Below the pieces are notes generated by a model. It saw only the letters and a program-made list of their open reading frames with translations, searched no databases and was not told the origin of the DNA. Below, piece after piece: positions 16,009-24,854 of a stretch of 49,489 bases of DNA (its first letter is position 1; each line of letters starts with the position of its first letter). Origin of the DNA: Acinetobacter bereziniae (GTDB lineage Bacteria > Pseudomonadota > Gammaproteobacteria > Pseudomonadales > Moraxellaceae); the NCBI GenBank assembly GCA_009912575.1, contig WNDP01000014.1, positions 1 to 49,489 on the forward strand, given 5' to 3'. The position numbers were made by a program, and so were the translations under genes.

Positions 16009-16695
16009 TTATTCTCTCAAATTAATGTCTATATGAGCCTCATCACGACCATCAGGCCCATGTGTTCTAGGGGCTTTGACGACTGATTCTGGAAAACGTG
16101 AATTTGGATACTCACCTGTTTTATCAACCACATTGACTAAATCAAGATGAATATCCACATTATCTAAAGTCGTGGTTTTTGGTGTTTTTTGAGGGAAAGG
16201 TCTGACTGGTGGCTCAGATGCTTGGCTGTCATATACTTCAAATCCTTCGTAAACAAATGCTGCCGACATTGCTGCAATATGTTCATTTCCAGATGAAACT
16301 ATTTCTAGTTTGCTATCGACTGATTGAACATTTTGCAAAGAGCCAACAATTGAATAGTCAGTGAGCAATATGTTTTCAACCTGATACCAAAGTTGCTCCA
16401 TATCATCCTGTGCTTTCTCTGCGGTTGTTGAAGTTAAAACACACATCACATCAATGCTGATTGCGGTATCAAACTCGGGAATACCTGCTTTCATGATTGA
16501 TGCTTTGCCCTCTGTTGATGTGCGAACAAATATGCAAGGGAAAATCCCATCATCAGGTGTTTGTTGAATATTCCAATTCCCTGGTGAATCTATAGAAACT
16601 GGATCATCACCACACCAAAGATCAGCCTTTTGCAGTGCTGAAACGACAGCGATCCGCATTTGGCGCCGATACAACATGGGTAACTGAGGAATCAT
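16009..16695 (-). CDS. Probable tail terminator/minor tail protein (Mu gp37 position)
   Basis: A 228-residue protein with no strong motif that I recognise. MIPQLPMLYRRQMRIAVVSA LQKADLW, then FPCIFVRTSTEGKAS, ISIDVMCVLTSTTAEKAQDD and QLWYQVENILL, resemble the alpha/beta fold and layout of tail-terminator (lambda U-type) proteins. It lies between the head-tail joining gene and DUF2635, where the tail terminator is expected. Overlaps the upstream gene by 4 bases. Role is inferred from order and size. Confidence 0.55.
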   Translation of the reverse strand: MIPQLPMLYRRQMRIAVVSALQKADLWCGDDPVSIDSPGNWNIQQTPDDGIFPCIFVRTSTEGKASIMKAGIPEFDTAISIDVMCVLTSTTAEKAQDDMEQLWYQVENILLTDYSIVGSLQNVQSVDSKLEIVSSGNEHIAAMSAAFVYEGFEVYDSQASEPPVRPFPQKTPKTTTLDNVDIHLDLVNVVDKTGEYPNSRFPESVVKAPRTHGPDGRDEAHIDINLRE

Positions 16696-17084
16696 TGATC
16701 TTGTGTCCCGTTTTCAGAGGTAATATCGCAAGGTTTTGGCGCAATATTGAGTAGCAACTTGCACCCACCATGCCCATCCATTTCGACATTTTTAACGATG
16801 TACCATGTGTCAATTTTGGGAGCACCAAAGGCCAAAGCAAAAACTAATATTTGATCCTTTTGCCTTGGTGTTACAGGTAAGTCACTTAATGTAATTCCAA
16901 TGCATGGACTGACAGAAGTTACATGCAGACCATCAACAATTTGAATATCTATATAAGCCTCATCAAATATCCCACTCAGGGGATGTTTGACTTGATACCT
17001 ATCTTTAACTGGCGCATATAAAATAGGCTGTCCAAAGACAGCCACATTCGGGGATAACACTTTTTCTTGCCAATTAATCGCCAC
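16692..17084 (-). CDS. Probable head-tail joining protein (lambda FII-like)
   Basis: A 130-residue protein starting at GTG 17084, preceded by GGAGTAAATACC. It contains VAVFGQPILYAPVKDRYQV, HPLSGIFDEAYIDIQIVDGL and WYIVKNVEMDGHGGCKLLL, resembling the FII-type connector family (small beta barrel that caps the portal-gpW assembly for tail docking). Gene order after capsid E supports this. Confidence 0.6.
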   Translation of the reverse strand: MAINWQEKVLSPNVAVFGQPILYAPVKDRYQVKHPLSGIFDEAYIDIQIVDGLHVTSVSPCIGITLSDLPVTPRQKDQILVFALAFGAPKIDTWYIVKNVEMDGHGGCKLLLNIAPKPCDITSENGTQDQ

Positions 17085-17089
17085 GGTAT

Positions 17090-17299
17090 TTACTCCGCTT
17101 TGTCATCCTCAGCATCAGCTGTGACTTCTTCAAGTGGACGGATAACACCCAAGCCCAATAAGCGTTTATGCTCATCTTCATCTTTTAAATCAATCAATGA
17201 ACCTGCTTTAAAAACTTTGGTTTGGATTGTGTTTTCATTGCCTACTTTTTTCACAATGCCATGCTCAACCGTTTTGCCTTTGCAAACTACATATTTCAT
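17090..17299 (-). CDS. Small head-module protein of unknown function
   Basis: A 69-residue protein directly after the capsid gene: MKYVVCKGKTVEHGIVKKVG, then KAGSLIDLKDEDEHKRLLGL GVIRPLEE and an acidic tail. A basic first half with an SH3-like strand pattern and a 'GVIRPLEE' end resembles small proteins that follow the capsid gene in lambda-like heads. Possibly a connector or packaging accessory (FI position); not assigned. Confidence 0.6.
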   Translation of the reverse strand: MKYVVCKGKTVEHGIVKKVGNENTIQTKVFKAGSLIDLKDEDEHKRLLGLGVIRPLEEVTADAEDDKAE

Positions 17300-17311
17300 T
17301 TATTTATCCTC

Positions 17312-18370
17312 TTAAAACACTTTAGGGTCACAGACATTTGCAGAAAAGCTTGCATTGACACGAGATGGAATGACTAATGGTGCAGACTGCATCATTAAAA
17401 AGAGTTGTGGTGGATCTTGGTTTAGCCACATTTTTGGCGCATAAGCGAGTGAACCATAAGCAAATGCAGGGTCAAGAATTACACCAAAAGCACGGGTACC
17501 CATTAAATCTGCACCCGTCATAAGCACTGTCCCATCGACCAACATTGGTTTTTCAACATCATCAACAGGGTCAACATACCAATCGTTATACACCCATAAA
17601 TCATACTGTCCCCAACGACCTTTATAGACACCGCCACGTTGGATTTGAGCACCGATATTGATGGCATTGTCACCACCGCCATTCGGATACCAAACAGCTT
17701 GTTTTACCACTGGATCAGCAATAAAGTTCGCCCATGATGTTGTCGTAAATACAATATCAGTTGCCACACCACCCGATTTTTTGAGGATTTCATGCCCCCA
17801 ACGTTCAATATCATCGGATGGTACTACACCGGGTTGCCCCCATTTCAAAGCACCTGATAAGGTCACGGAAAGCGTTGGAGAGCGACCAAAATCAATCACC
17901 TGAGTCGGGAAGCCCTCACCCTCTACCGTAATGGTCCCAGTATTTAGGGCACTAGCTGCCATCCATTCAAGGCGACGATCGATAATGTCAATTTGATCTT
18001 CCATCTCGAAAGCAATGTTTGCTTCATAACGCTGTTGAGGTGAAAGGCTATTCCCTCCAATTTGCTCACCAATCATTCGACGCACTGGACGACGTAAATC
18101 TGGCGCACGTTTATCTTTAATGTATGCAGGTTTAAAGCGGTCTGTTTGGTAGCGACGACCCTCAACCAATTTACCTTCGACCATAGGGGACACGAAAGGC
18201 GCTAAACGTCGTTTACCCACATCAACATCAATGTCCACCTCTTCAGTGTCTGATAAAACGAGGTTTGGGAAAAACTTATCGAGTAAAAATTTTTGTGAAC
18301 GCTTTAAGTTTGGAACAACCCCAACCAAAGCCGCTGTTGAATAGACTGTCATATTTGCTTGACCTGTCAT
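17312..18370 (-). CDS. Major capsid protein (lambda gpE family)
   Basis: A 352-residue capsid protein. VVPNLKRSQKFLLDKFFPNL, RLAPFVSPMVEGKLVEGRR, LRRPVRRMIGEQIGGNSLSP, RRLEWMAASALNTGTITVEG and the C-terminal KPMLVDGTVLMTGADLMG, MQSAPLVIPSRVNASFSA are hallmark segments of the gpE family (HK97 fold). ATG 18370 has GGAGAAAATTC before it, fused to the T run of a terminator. With decoration protein D upstream it forms the T=7-type lambda-like shell. Confidence 0.93.
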   Translation of the reverse strand: MTGQANMTVYSTAALVGVVPNLKRSQKFLLDKFFPNLVLSDTEEVDIDVDVGKRRLAPFVSPMVEGKLVEGRRYQTDRFKPAYIKDKRAPDLRRPVRRMIGEQIGGNSLSPQQRYEANIAFEMEDQIDIIDRRLEWMAASALNTGTITVEGEGFPTQVIDFGRSPTLSVTLSGALKWGQPGVVPSDDIERWGHEILKKSGGVATDIVFTTTSWANFIADPVVKQAVWYPNGGGDNAINIGAQIQRGGVYKGRWGQYDLWVYNDWYVDPVDDVEKPMLVDGTVLMTGADLMGTRAFGVILDPAFAYGSLAYAPKMWLNQDPPQLFLMMQSAPLVIPSRVNASFSANVCDPKVF

Positions 18371-18382
18371 TGAATTTTCTCC

Positions 18383-18410
18383 AAAAAAAAGAGCTACTTT
18401 GAGTAGCCCT
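18383..18410 (-). terminator. Intrinsic terminator between decoration and capsid genes
   Basis: Read leftward: AGGGCTACT (18410-18402), loop CAA, AGTAGCTCT (18398-18390, one G-U pair), then eight T residues (18390-18383), directly followed by GGAGAAAATTC of the capsid gene. A strong terminator in front of the most highly expressed phage gene. Confidence 0.8.
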
Positions 18411-18426
18411 TAAAATGTTGTGTGTT

Positions 18427-18855
18427 TTAAGTTGGGTCGTTTGCTGATACTGGATTTTTGACAAAAATATTGGTTGGGATGAATGCTGCTTTTAATGCAG
18501 ATAATGCCACTGGACTGCCCTGTGCTCCCCAACTCGGATCATAAATCATGGCATTAAAATTAAACTCACCCATGACATAAATCCCACCACGTACTGGTGA
18601 GGCAGTAGTTAAATCACATTGATCAACAAGAATTGCAGCAGGAACTTGTGAACCATCTGCTGCAGTTTTAACTGATAATGTCCATTCACCTGTTGCAGTA
18701 ATCATTCCCAATACCGTTCCACGTTCTAAAACTGTATTACCTTTGATCTGAACATCATCAGTAACGAGTTTTAAATCACCTGCAATCAGTTGATCAGGAA
18801 TAAATGCATCGCTTACTCTCCCTGGCATCCAAGGATTATTTGTATAGTTTGTCAT
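18427..18855 (-). CDS. Head decoration protein (lambda gpD family)
   Basis: A 142-residue protein with AFIPDQLIAGDLKLVTDDVQ, TVLERGTVLGMITATGEW, AAILVDQCDLTTASPVRGGI and VMGEFNFNAMIYDPSWG, the pattern of gpD-type capsid-stabilising proteins that sit as trimers on the mature shell. It lies between scaffold and capsid genes as in lambda. Confidence 0.9.
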   Translation of the reverse strand: MTNYTNNPWMPGRVSDAFIPDQLIAGDLKLVTDDVQIKGNTVLERGTVLGMITATGEWTLSVKTAADGSQVPAAILVDQCDLTTASPVRGGIYVMGEFNFNAMIYDPSWGAQGSPVALSALKAAFIPTNIFVKNPVSANDPT

Positions 18856-18868
18856 TGAATAATATCCC

Positions 18869-19474
18869 TTAGCCGCGCGCAGCTTTCATTGATTCTAAGA
18901 TACTTGAAGCTGTTGCTTCATCACGATTTTTGAATTGCTTTCCAGCACCTACATTACTGCCAAGATTATGATTGTTGACTTGTGACATACGGTTGCCTAA
19001 ATTGCTTCCCCCTACATCCGCCTTAGATGCATTAATGGCAGCAATTGCTTGAGAAGCTGATAATCCAGTATCAAATGCAAGTACAGCAGCCTGATTCACA
19101 TTACCCGACTGAATGCCATGCGCAATAATTCGAGCGCAACGAACACGTTCAGAAGCTCGAACAGCCTTGGCTTTTTCATCGTCCTTTTCTTCATCAGCTT
19201 CAGGATCTTCGGTGATTTCACCCTCGGCTTTTTTGGCTTGTTCTTCTTCATTGTCCATCTGTTCCATGCGAGTTGCATAGTCGTCATCGGACTCATCTTC
19301 AAGCTGTTCACGATCAGGATCAGTCTCGGCTTTTTTCGCCCACTCTTCTTCCTTTTCAGCACGTGCATTATCTTTCTGAGTTTGATCCTCAGCATTGAGT
19401 TTCATGAAACTAGCAAAAGGTGCTGTGTTAATCTGAGCATTCTTTTTGCTAGTTTTAGTTGTTGGTTTAGCCAT
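18869..19474 (-). CDS. Capsid assembly scaffold protein (Nu3-like)
   Basis: A 201-residue, highly charged protein. Residues 30-105 are rich in Glu, Asp and Lys (NEEEQAKKAEGEITEDPEAD and similar), followed by ERVRCARIIAHGIQSGNVNQ AAVLAFDTGLSASQAIAAIN, the C-terminal motif seen in phage scaffold/protease fusions. In lambda, Nu3 overlaps the C protease; here scaffold is a separate gene next to a compact protease. Its low-complexity acidic region is expected to fold as a coil within the procapsid. Confidence 0.7.
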   Translation of the reverse strand: MAKPTTKTSKKNAQINTAPFASFMKLNAEDQTQKDNARAEKEEEWAKKAETDPDREQLEDESDDDYATRMEQMDNEEEQAKKAEGEITEDPEADEEKDDEKAKAVRASERVRCARIIAHGIQSGNVNQAAVLAFDTGLSASQAIAAINASKADVGGSNLGNRMSQVNNHNLGSNVGAGKQFKNRDEATASSILESMKAARG

Positions 19475-19483
19475 TTATAGCTC

Positions 19484-20344
19484 CTATTGAATTTTTTCAA
19501 AGAGGGTTGTAAATGCTTCATCAGGGGCAAGTACAGCATCAGCCAACCCTAATTCAACACCATTTTTTCCCAAGAATGTGGATGCCTCGGTCTTGCGAAC
19601 TACTTCGACATCTAAATTACGGTTACGAGCCACTGTGTTTACAAACAGCTCCCCCATTTCATTAATATCTTTCTGGAAACGCTCCAAAGCTTCTGGTGCA
19701 AGCTGTAACTCAGAAACCCCATCCGTTTTGTGTTTTCCATAATTGATAAAAGTGACTTTTAAGCCTGCGTTATCTATCGCTTTTGACATATCAACATGCA
19801 TTGTGATTACACCAATTGAGCCGACCCCACCAGTCCGAGGTACTGTGATGTAATCCGCTGCGCTGGCAATGGCATAGCCTGCTGAATAGGCATATTCATT
19901 CAAAATTGCCCATATCGGTTTTTTGCCACGTAAGTTATAAATGGCATCAACCAAATCAAAACAGCCTGCAACTTCTCCACCGGGTGAGCAAATATCTAAA
20001 GCGATTGCTTTAACATCAGGATCATTGATAGCAACATATAAATTCTGTCTAATGCCGTCATAGCCAGTCATACCGCTGTATGGTGAAAGGCTTCCCAACT
20101 TTTGAACCAAAGTGCCCTCGATCTGAATGATCGCCACTCCTCCAACAATTTCATAACATGCCTGTTTTTTGGGTCGAGCTTGTGAGGAAAATTCATAATC
20201 GTCATCCTCCATCATTGTCGCTCGTTGAATATGACTAATCCCCAACTTCTCAGACAATGCAGCAATCACAACCTCAGCTTTGGCTGGGTGTATGGCGAGT
20301 GGCACATTAAATAAGCGTTGTGCTAAAAAGCTAAATTTCCGCAT
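19484..20344 (-). CDS. Prohead protease, S49 family (lambda gpC)
   Basis: A 286-residue serine peptidase of the SppA/S49 group. AIALDICSPGGEVAGCFDLV is the oxyanion/substrate loop, and EYAYSAGYAIASAADYITVP with GGVGSIGVITMHVDMSKAID holds the nucleophile Ser (YSAGY) and following strand; RKTEASTFLGKNGVELGLAD near the end is also typical. It matures the prohead and removes the scaffold. It lies after the portal gene, as in lambda. Confidence 0.88.
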   Translation of the reverse strand: MRKFSFLAQRLFNVPLAIHPAKAEVVIAALSEKLGISHIQRATMMEDDDYEFSSQARPKKQACYEIVGGVAIIQIEGTLVQKLGSLSPYSGMTGYDGIRQNLYVAINDPDVKAIALDICSPGGEVAGCFDLVDAIYNLRGKKPIWAILNEYAYSAGYAIASAADYITVPRTGGVGSIGVITMHVDMSKAIDNAGLKVTFINYGKHKTDGVSELQLAPEALERFQKDINEMGELFVNTVARNRNLDVEVVRKTEASTFLGKNGVELGLADAVLAPDEAFTTLFEKIQ

Positions 20345-20345
20345 A

Positions 20346-22019
20346 CTAATCCGCCTCTGGTAGCTTTGTTGTTTGTTTGGCAGGTGGACTGGTTTCCTCT
20401 CCCTCGCCTGTCCATTTTGGTAATGGTAAATCTCGATCTTTAAACATCTTCACCTCATTGGCACGTTGATCTAGGATTTCTCGATAATCCGCACCATCCA
20501 ATTGAGCTGCCTCTTTTTCTAAAGTTGTTAACCCTGCATCCATACCTAGAATTGCACCTTGTTTTTCTTTAACGTCATCAACATAACCACGCCCTGGTCC
20601 CATCCATTTGCAACGACTGTACAAGCTTCGATATTGAATAAAATCAGGTGCTCCCTTTGGCAGAGGTAAATTCCCAGTTTCAAAGGCTTCCTCCAACCAA
20701 GCTGAAAAAAGTGGCTGACAAAAACCTGTAGAGAAGTTTGAACGACGGCGGTTAAAGGTTTTCCATGCTTCAAGCATTGCGGCACGATAAGAAGAATAAT
20801 TGACCTCTGACCAATTTTGGCTGATCTGTTGAGCACTCATGCCTGTACCCGCTGCAACATTACGAAGCACCGCAGATTCAAAGTCTGAAAAATTAGAATT
20901 GGGTCGTTGGGCAGATACGGTATTAATCGATTCACCTGGTGCAAGTATTGGCATACGAACCCCACCTAAACGAATACGACTGCTTTTATGAAAATCTGCT
21001 CTAAACTCTTGATAAGCACCTAAACCAGACTCTGTATCATTTCCAAATCCACCCAATGCTTCTTCAACAAACCCCGGGTCAAACGGACTGGTGATGTATG
21101 CACCAAAAATAGCATTCACAATAGATGCATCCAGTTCAGTACCATCATATTTAATGAGCATTTTTAGGCGTTCAAGGACAGGAGTTAATATCCCATTCCC
21201 TCCTCGATGCTGTGATGCTCGATCATGATCAAAGTCATGAATGATGACTGGACGCCCCCAATCTGTTTCTTTTTCAATGCGCTCCCATGTCACAGACTTA
21301 TCCGCATTAAACCAATCGCCTTGGTGTGCCTTTCTTATGTGGTAAGCAATCGGTGCGCCATCGTCATTGATCTCAACCCCACCCCGAACATTACGTTGAT
21401 CAAACGTGTAATTCGGGTTACTGAGGCGGTCAGGGTCAATAATTTGAATCGAAGTTGCAAAAAATGCTTTCCCATAGCCCATTTTTTCAGGACACCATTT
21501 GAGATAAGCCAGCGCATCACCATCAATGATCTTGTGACGAAATGCGAGATAGATCATCTGTGAGACAGTCAAACAACGTTCAACATCACAATAACGGTTC
21601 ACATCGTTTGCAAATAAACGCCAATAAGCATCTACTGCAAGACCAAACTCATTCGCCCATTCATGGTCAAAGCCTTTAATTCCTGTGACTTGCTGTAATG
21701 CGTAATAATCGGGTTTTGATAAAGGTCTAAATTCAGGACCAATGACATTATCTAAAGTCCGAGTGATTGCCGCATTTGCCCAACCATCATTACGAACTAA
21801 ATCGCGTGCACGTGACACAATGCGGTCACGGTACATATTCAATTCATTATCGGGTGACCAAAGTTGCGGTTGCCATCCTGCAGTATGTTCGCTACTAAAT
21901 CCCGCTGCATCATAAGGTGTTGAAAAAAATCCCTCATTCCCTGCCAAGGCTTTGGTTTTTTGGACAATGGGCTTTCCATGAACATCCAAAATACGAACAT
22001 TATCATTTTTCTCAGTCAT
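20346..22019 (-). CDS. Portal protein (lambda gpB family)
   Basis: A 557-residue portal. RDLVRNDGWANAAITRTLDN, VIGPEFRPLS, QMIYLAFRHKIIDGDALAYL, PIIHDFDHDRASQHRGGNGI and ERLKMLIKYDGTELDAS are characteristic of lambda-type portals, as is LPKGAPDFIQYRSLYSRCKW near the C-terminus. Twelve copies form the DNA channel at one vertex. Start at 22019 lies 2 bases after the gpW gene. Confidence 0.92.
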   Translation of the reverse strand: MTEKNDNVRILDVHGKPIVQKTKALAGNEGFFSTPYDAAGFSSEHTAGWQPQLWSPDNELNMYRDRIVSRARDLVRNDGWANAAITRTLDNVIGPEFRPLSKPDYYALQQVTGIKGFDHEWANEFGLAVDAYWRLFANDVNRYCDVERCLTVSQMIYLAFRHKIIDGDALAYLKWCPEKMGYGKAFFATSIQIIDPDRLSNPNYTFDQRNVRGGVEINDDGAPIAYHIRKAHQGDWFNADKSVTWERIEKETDWGRPVIIHDFDHDRASQHRGGNGILTPVLERLKMLIKYDGTELDASIVNAIFGAYITSPFDPGFVEEALGGFGNDTESGLGAYQEFRADFHKSSRIRLGGVRMPILAPGESINTVSAQRPNSNFSDFESAVLRNVAAGTGMSAQQISQNWSEVNYSSYRAAMLEAWKTFNRRRSNFSTGFCQPLFSAWLEEAFETGNLPLPKGAPDFIQYRSLYSRCKWMGPGRGYVDDVKEKQGAILGMDAGLTTLEKEAAQLDGADYREILDQRANEVKMFKDRDLPLPKWTGEGEETSPPAKQTTKLPEAD

Positions 22020-22021
22020 GC

Positions 22022-22291
22022 TTATGTCCTCGAGTATCTAAACCTTGCAGGTCTACGTCTTTGTATTGGTAAACCTAATGCTGCCTTAAGTAGCTTAATG
22101 AACTGCAATAACATCTGAAGATCAGTTTTTTCATACTTTACGGAACGTGAACCATCACCTTGACTATATGAAAACTCAACGCCTTTATTACCCGTCATAA
22201 GTTCGATATACGCTTTTTGAGCAAGTTCCAGTGCTGCCTTAAGTTGATCTTGACTCATGCCAGTAAGCGCAAATGTGTAGTGGTTATGCAT
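22022..22291 (-). CDS. Head-tail joining protein gpW-like
   Basis: An 89-residue protein from ATG 22291 (GGATAAATAT upstream); an earlier in-frame GTG at 22315 would be inside the terminator hairpin. FALTGMSQDQLKAALELAQKAYIELMTG, GVEFSYSQGDGSRSVKYEKT and DLQMLLQFIKLLKAALG match lambda gpW in fold pattern, and the position between large terminase and portal is the same. The C-terminal QRRRPARFRYSR is an Arg-rich tail for portal or DNA contact. Confidence 0.85.
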   Translation of the reverse strand: MHNHYTFALTGMSQDQLKAALELAQKAYIELMTGNKGVEFSYSQGDGSRSVKYEKTDLQMLLQFIKLLKAALGLPIQRRRPARFRYSRT

Positions 22292-22303
22292 ATATTTATC
22301 CAA

Positions 22304-22328
22304 TAAAAACCCCACGTTTAAGTGGGGT
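22304..22328 (-). terminator. Intrinsic terminator between large terminase and gpW genes
   Basis: Read leftward: ACCCCAC (22328-22322), loop TTAAAC, GTGGGGT (22315-22309), then TTTTT. The T run ends at ATTGGATAAAT, the ribosome site of gpW. Confidence 0.78.
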
Positions 22329-22330
22329 GA

Positions 22331-24271
22331 TTAGTTGTTTACCTCTGCCATTCGTTCAGCAAGAGTTTTCCTTTTGGGCTTTTGTGGTTCTGACTGAACT
22401 ATAATATTGGTGCTTTCGACATGCTCAGTCGTTAAACCATCATCATTGATAACCTCGGGTAAAGGCTCAAAATCTTGATTTTCCATTCGCTCCACTCTTT
22501 GGTTGAGTTTCAAACCAAAATATGTCAATCCACACAAGGCAGCATAAGCATAAACACGACAGTCTAAGGCTTCATTTGCTCGACCAGATGGAAGCTCCCA
22601 CACCTTGAAGCTTTTGCCTCCAATCTCTTTTCGGACTGATCGCTCAGATGTGAGTTGTTGAAAATAGCCCAAGTCTCGTTCACTCGGAAAATGCATATAA
22701 CCTGGTCCTGCACTTTCAATATGCAGTCTTGATCGAATCACATCCTTTGCAGTATTCACACCCAAGATAATAGGCTTAAATGATTTCTTGGTTCGGCTTG
22801 TCGGTTTCTTTGTTGGCCACACGGGTGAGCGTTGCCCTCCTCGAGCAGATTCACCTTTGATTGCCCAAACACGGCGACCTAAACGCTCCTTACAAAAATC
22901 ATAGACTTTTTGGGTATGCCCATCTTGTCCACCAGAGTCCAGACAAGCCGCTGCAATTTCAAAAGGTCGTCCATCGGCTCGTCTAAACTTTTTAGATAAA
23001 TACCGATCTATCTTTGCCCAAAACTCAGGATCATCAATATCACCGTGAATGGCTTCATAAGCTACAGACCAAGATTCCTCATATTTACCCCAGCCAACAA
23101 CCTCAATTTCACATCGGTCAAACTGGAAATCCACACCTGCAGTTAAAATTCCTACTCCGTCTGGAACTTCATCTGCCCAAATTTCACATCGTTCTAACAA
23201 TTTATTTTCAGCAAGCGCATGATCGCCTCGATCTTCATAGGGCTCACCCAAAACAAGGTTGTAAAATGTTTTTCGTTGTAATGGGTCTTTATGTACATCC
23301 AACCATTCTTCAACCAAGCGTGACCAACCTGCATTAGGCAAAAGTGAGTAACCAGACCAGATATGAAAGCCTGCATGCCCTCTGAATGGTGCAGTTGCTC
23401 GCCACTCACCCTGTCGGATCATCCATTCTTTGTGGCTCTCTTCAACAACACAGCCATTGATACAGGCATAATAAGCAGAATCTTCTATGTACTCGCCTAG
23501 CTCATTACGCTGCCATTTAATACCTTGTGGTATATCTTCACCGCCCCACTCTAAAACTTGATACGTTTGACAATGAGGACAAGGAACAAAATAACGACGC
23601 ATATCACTATTGAGCCAAGATTTCTCAATCCGACTGACACCTTTATTGGTTGGTGTTGAACCCAAGACAATAACCCTATTCCAAAATGTTTCGGTACGCT
23701 TTATCCCTAATGCAATTTGATCACCCTCAGCACCTGCACCACCAGTAGGATAACCATCAATTTCGTCAAACATCACGACTCGAACAGTGACACGACGGAA
23801 ACCACCCGGTGAATCTGCACCAATAAGTTTAACACTTGCGCTGTTCTGAAATTGTTTGACCAAAATTGTTTGGTTTGAAATCTTACTTTTTGGGTCACCT
23901 GTAAGTTCAGCCAATACCGGTATATCTCTCAGCATTGGTGCAATAACTTTTTTAGAATGATCTTCTGCGTCTGAGTTACGAGGCTGAACAATAAGAATGG
24001 GTGATGGGTCGTGATGAACAAAATAACCAAATGCATTATTTAATATTTGGGTATAACCAACACGTGCCGACTTCATCACCGTAATTGTTTTATTACGTGG
24101 ATCTGTCATTGCATCCATCATGCCATTTTGATATTCGTATGCTCTAAACCGTCCTGTACTTGCTGAATAATCGGCAGATAACACCATATTTTTTTCTGAC
24201 CACTGACTTAACGAAAGTATTGGCGGTGGTCTTAATGCATTCGCCAAACTTTTACGAATCATGATATTCAT
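22331..24271 (-). CDS. Terminase large subunit (lambda gpA family)
   Basis: A 646-residue packaging motor. ALRPPPILSLSQWSEKNMVL and GRFRAYEYQNGMMDAMTDPR, VMKSARVGYTQILNNAFGYF (adenine/Walker A region, residue about 70) and VVMFDEIDGYP (Walker B, about 167) form the ATPase; GVDFQFDRCEIEVVGWGK (Asp nuclease motif, near 375) begins the RNase-H-type nuclease. PSGRANEALDCRVYAYAAL closes the GpA pattern. Overlaps the small terminase by 20 bases, typical for coupled terminase genes. Confidence 0.93.
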   Translation of the reverse strand: MNIMIRKSLANALRPPPILSLSQWSEKNMVLSADYSASTGRFRAYEYQNGMMDAMTDPRNKTITVMKSARVGYTQILNNAFGYFVHHDPSPILIVQPRNSDAEDHSKKVIAPMLRDIPVLAELTGDPKSKISNQTILVKQFQNSASVKLIGADSPGGFRRVTVRVVMFDEIDGYPTGGAGAEGDQIALGIKRTETFWNRVIVLGSTPTNKGVSRIEKSWLNSDMRRYFVPCPHCQTYQVLEWGGEDIPQGIKWQRNELGEYIEDSAYYACINGCVVEESHKEWMIRQGEWRATAPFRGHAGFHIWSGYSLLPNAGWSRLVEEWLDVHKDPLQRKTFYNLVLGEPYEDRGDHALAENKLLERCEIWADEVPDGVGILTAGVDFQFDRCEIEVVGWGKYEESWSVAYEAIHGDIDDPEFWAKIDRYLSKKFRRADGRPFEIAAACLDSGGQDGHTQKVYDFCKERLGRRVWAIKGESARGGQRSPVWPTKKPTSRTKKSFKPIILGVNTAKDVIRSRLHIESAGPGYMHFPSERDLGYFQQLTSERSVRKEIGGKSFKVWELPSGRANEALDCRVYAYAALCGLTYFGLKLNQRVERMENQDFEPLPEVINDDGLTTEHVESTNIIVQSEPQKPKRKTLAERMAEVNN

Positions 24272-24830
24272 AAGCGTCTAAAAACTCATTCAATGCATTT
24301 GTTAATTCTGAACGCAAAAGATTTTCAACTTCTGCAGGTGAGTTCATAGCAGAAAGCCGAACAGCCAATTCAGAAGGTAATGACATAAGTTTTTTTTTAA
24401 GCTGTGAACCCACTTCAGCGTCATGCTGTGCAACCTCAGAAGCAAGTAATAACACTCCTTCTCTGACTTCTGTCTCATACTTGGCAGCTCTTGCACGTTC
24501 ACGTTCTACTCTCAACTTTTCGAGTGTTAAACGTCTATTGAGTTCTTTGGCAGGTAACCTTGTTTCAGGGTAATCAGAGAATTCATCTGAGTTTTCAGCG
24601 TTACCCTCAGAATCGTTACCTGTTTCCGTCACTTCGTTACCTTGGGTAACACTTAAAAACTCGTTGTCATCTGTTTGGTTTTTTATGGTTCTGTATTGTT
24701 CTAAATTTTTATTGCTTAGCTCTACATCAACCATGCCATCAGTGTTTAGAACTACCCAACCTTTATTTTTCCATGTTGTAACAGTCTTTTTACTCACAGC
24801 ATGGAGTCGAGCAAATTCAGCTTGATTCAT
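24252..24830 (-). CDS. Terminase small subunit (Nu1-like)
   Basis: A 192-residue protein from ATG 24830; GTG 24854 is in frame and could add 8 residues, but runs through GTAACA repeats. Residues 2-45 (NQAEFARLHAVSKKTVTTWK NKGWVVLNTDG) are a winged-helix DNA-binding domain, as in lambda Nu1. ELNRRLTLEKLRVERERARA AKYETEVREG is the coiled linker, and the C-terminal part binds gpA. The middle contains a low-complexity VTQGNEVTETGNDSEGN stretch that is driven by repeated GTTACC sites in the DNA. Confidence 0.87.
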   Translation of the reverse strand: MNQAEFARLHAVSKKTVTTWKNKGWVVLNTDGMVDVELSNKNLEQYRTIKNQTDDNEFLSVTQGNEVTETGNDSEGNAENSDEFSDYPETRLPAKELNRRLTLEKLRVERERARAAKYETEVREGVLLLASEVAQHDAEVGSQLKKKLMSLPSELAVRLSAMNSPAEVENLLRSELTNALNEFLDAYEYHDS

Positions 24831-24851
24831 GTTACCTGTTACCCTGTTACC
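24553..24851. repeat. Eight GGTAAC/GTTACC hexamers in and before the small-terminase gene
   Basis: GTTACC occurs at 24600, 24615, 24636, 24831, 24838 and 24846, and its inverse GGTAAC at 24553 and 24645: eight exact copies within 300 bases against about 0.15 expected. The last three form a near-tandem row (TGTTACCC spacing 7-8) upstream of the ATG. In lambda, Nu1-binding R sites lie in cosB next to this gene, so the cluster is a candidate binding array for the small terminase or for packaging initiation. Confidence 0.7.
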
Positions 24852-24854
24852 CAC

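Noticed and set aside
18276-18464. Leftward 62-residue frame across the decoration-capsid junction
   Set aside because: Overlaps two well-supported structural genes and a terminator; no independent signal.
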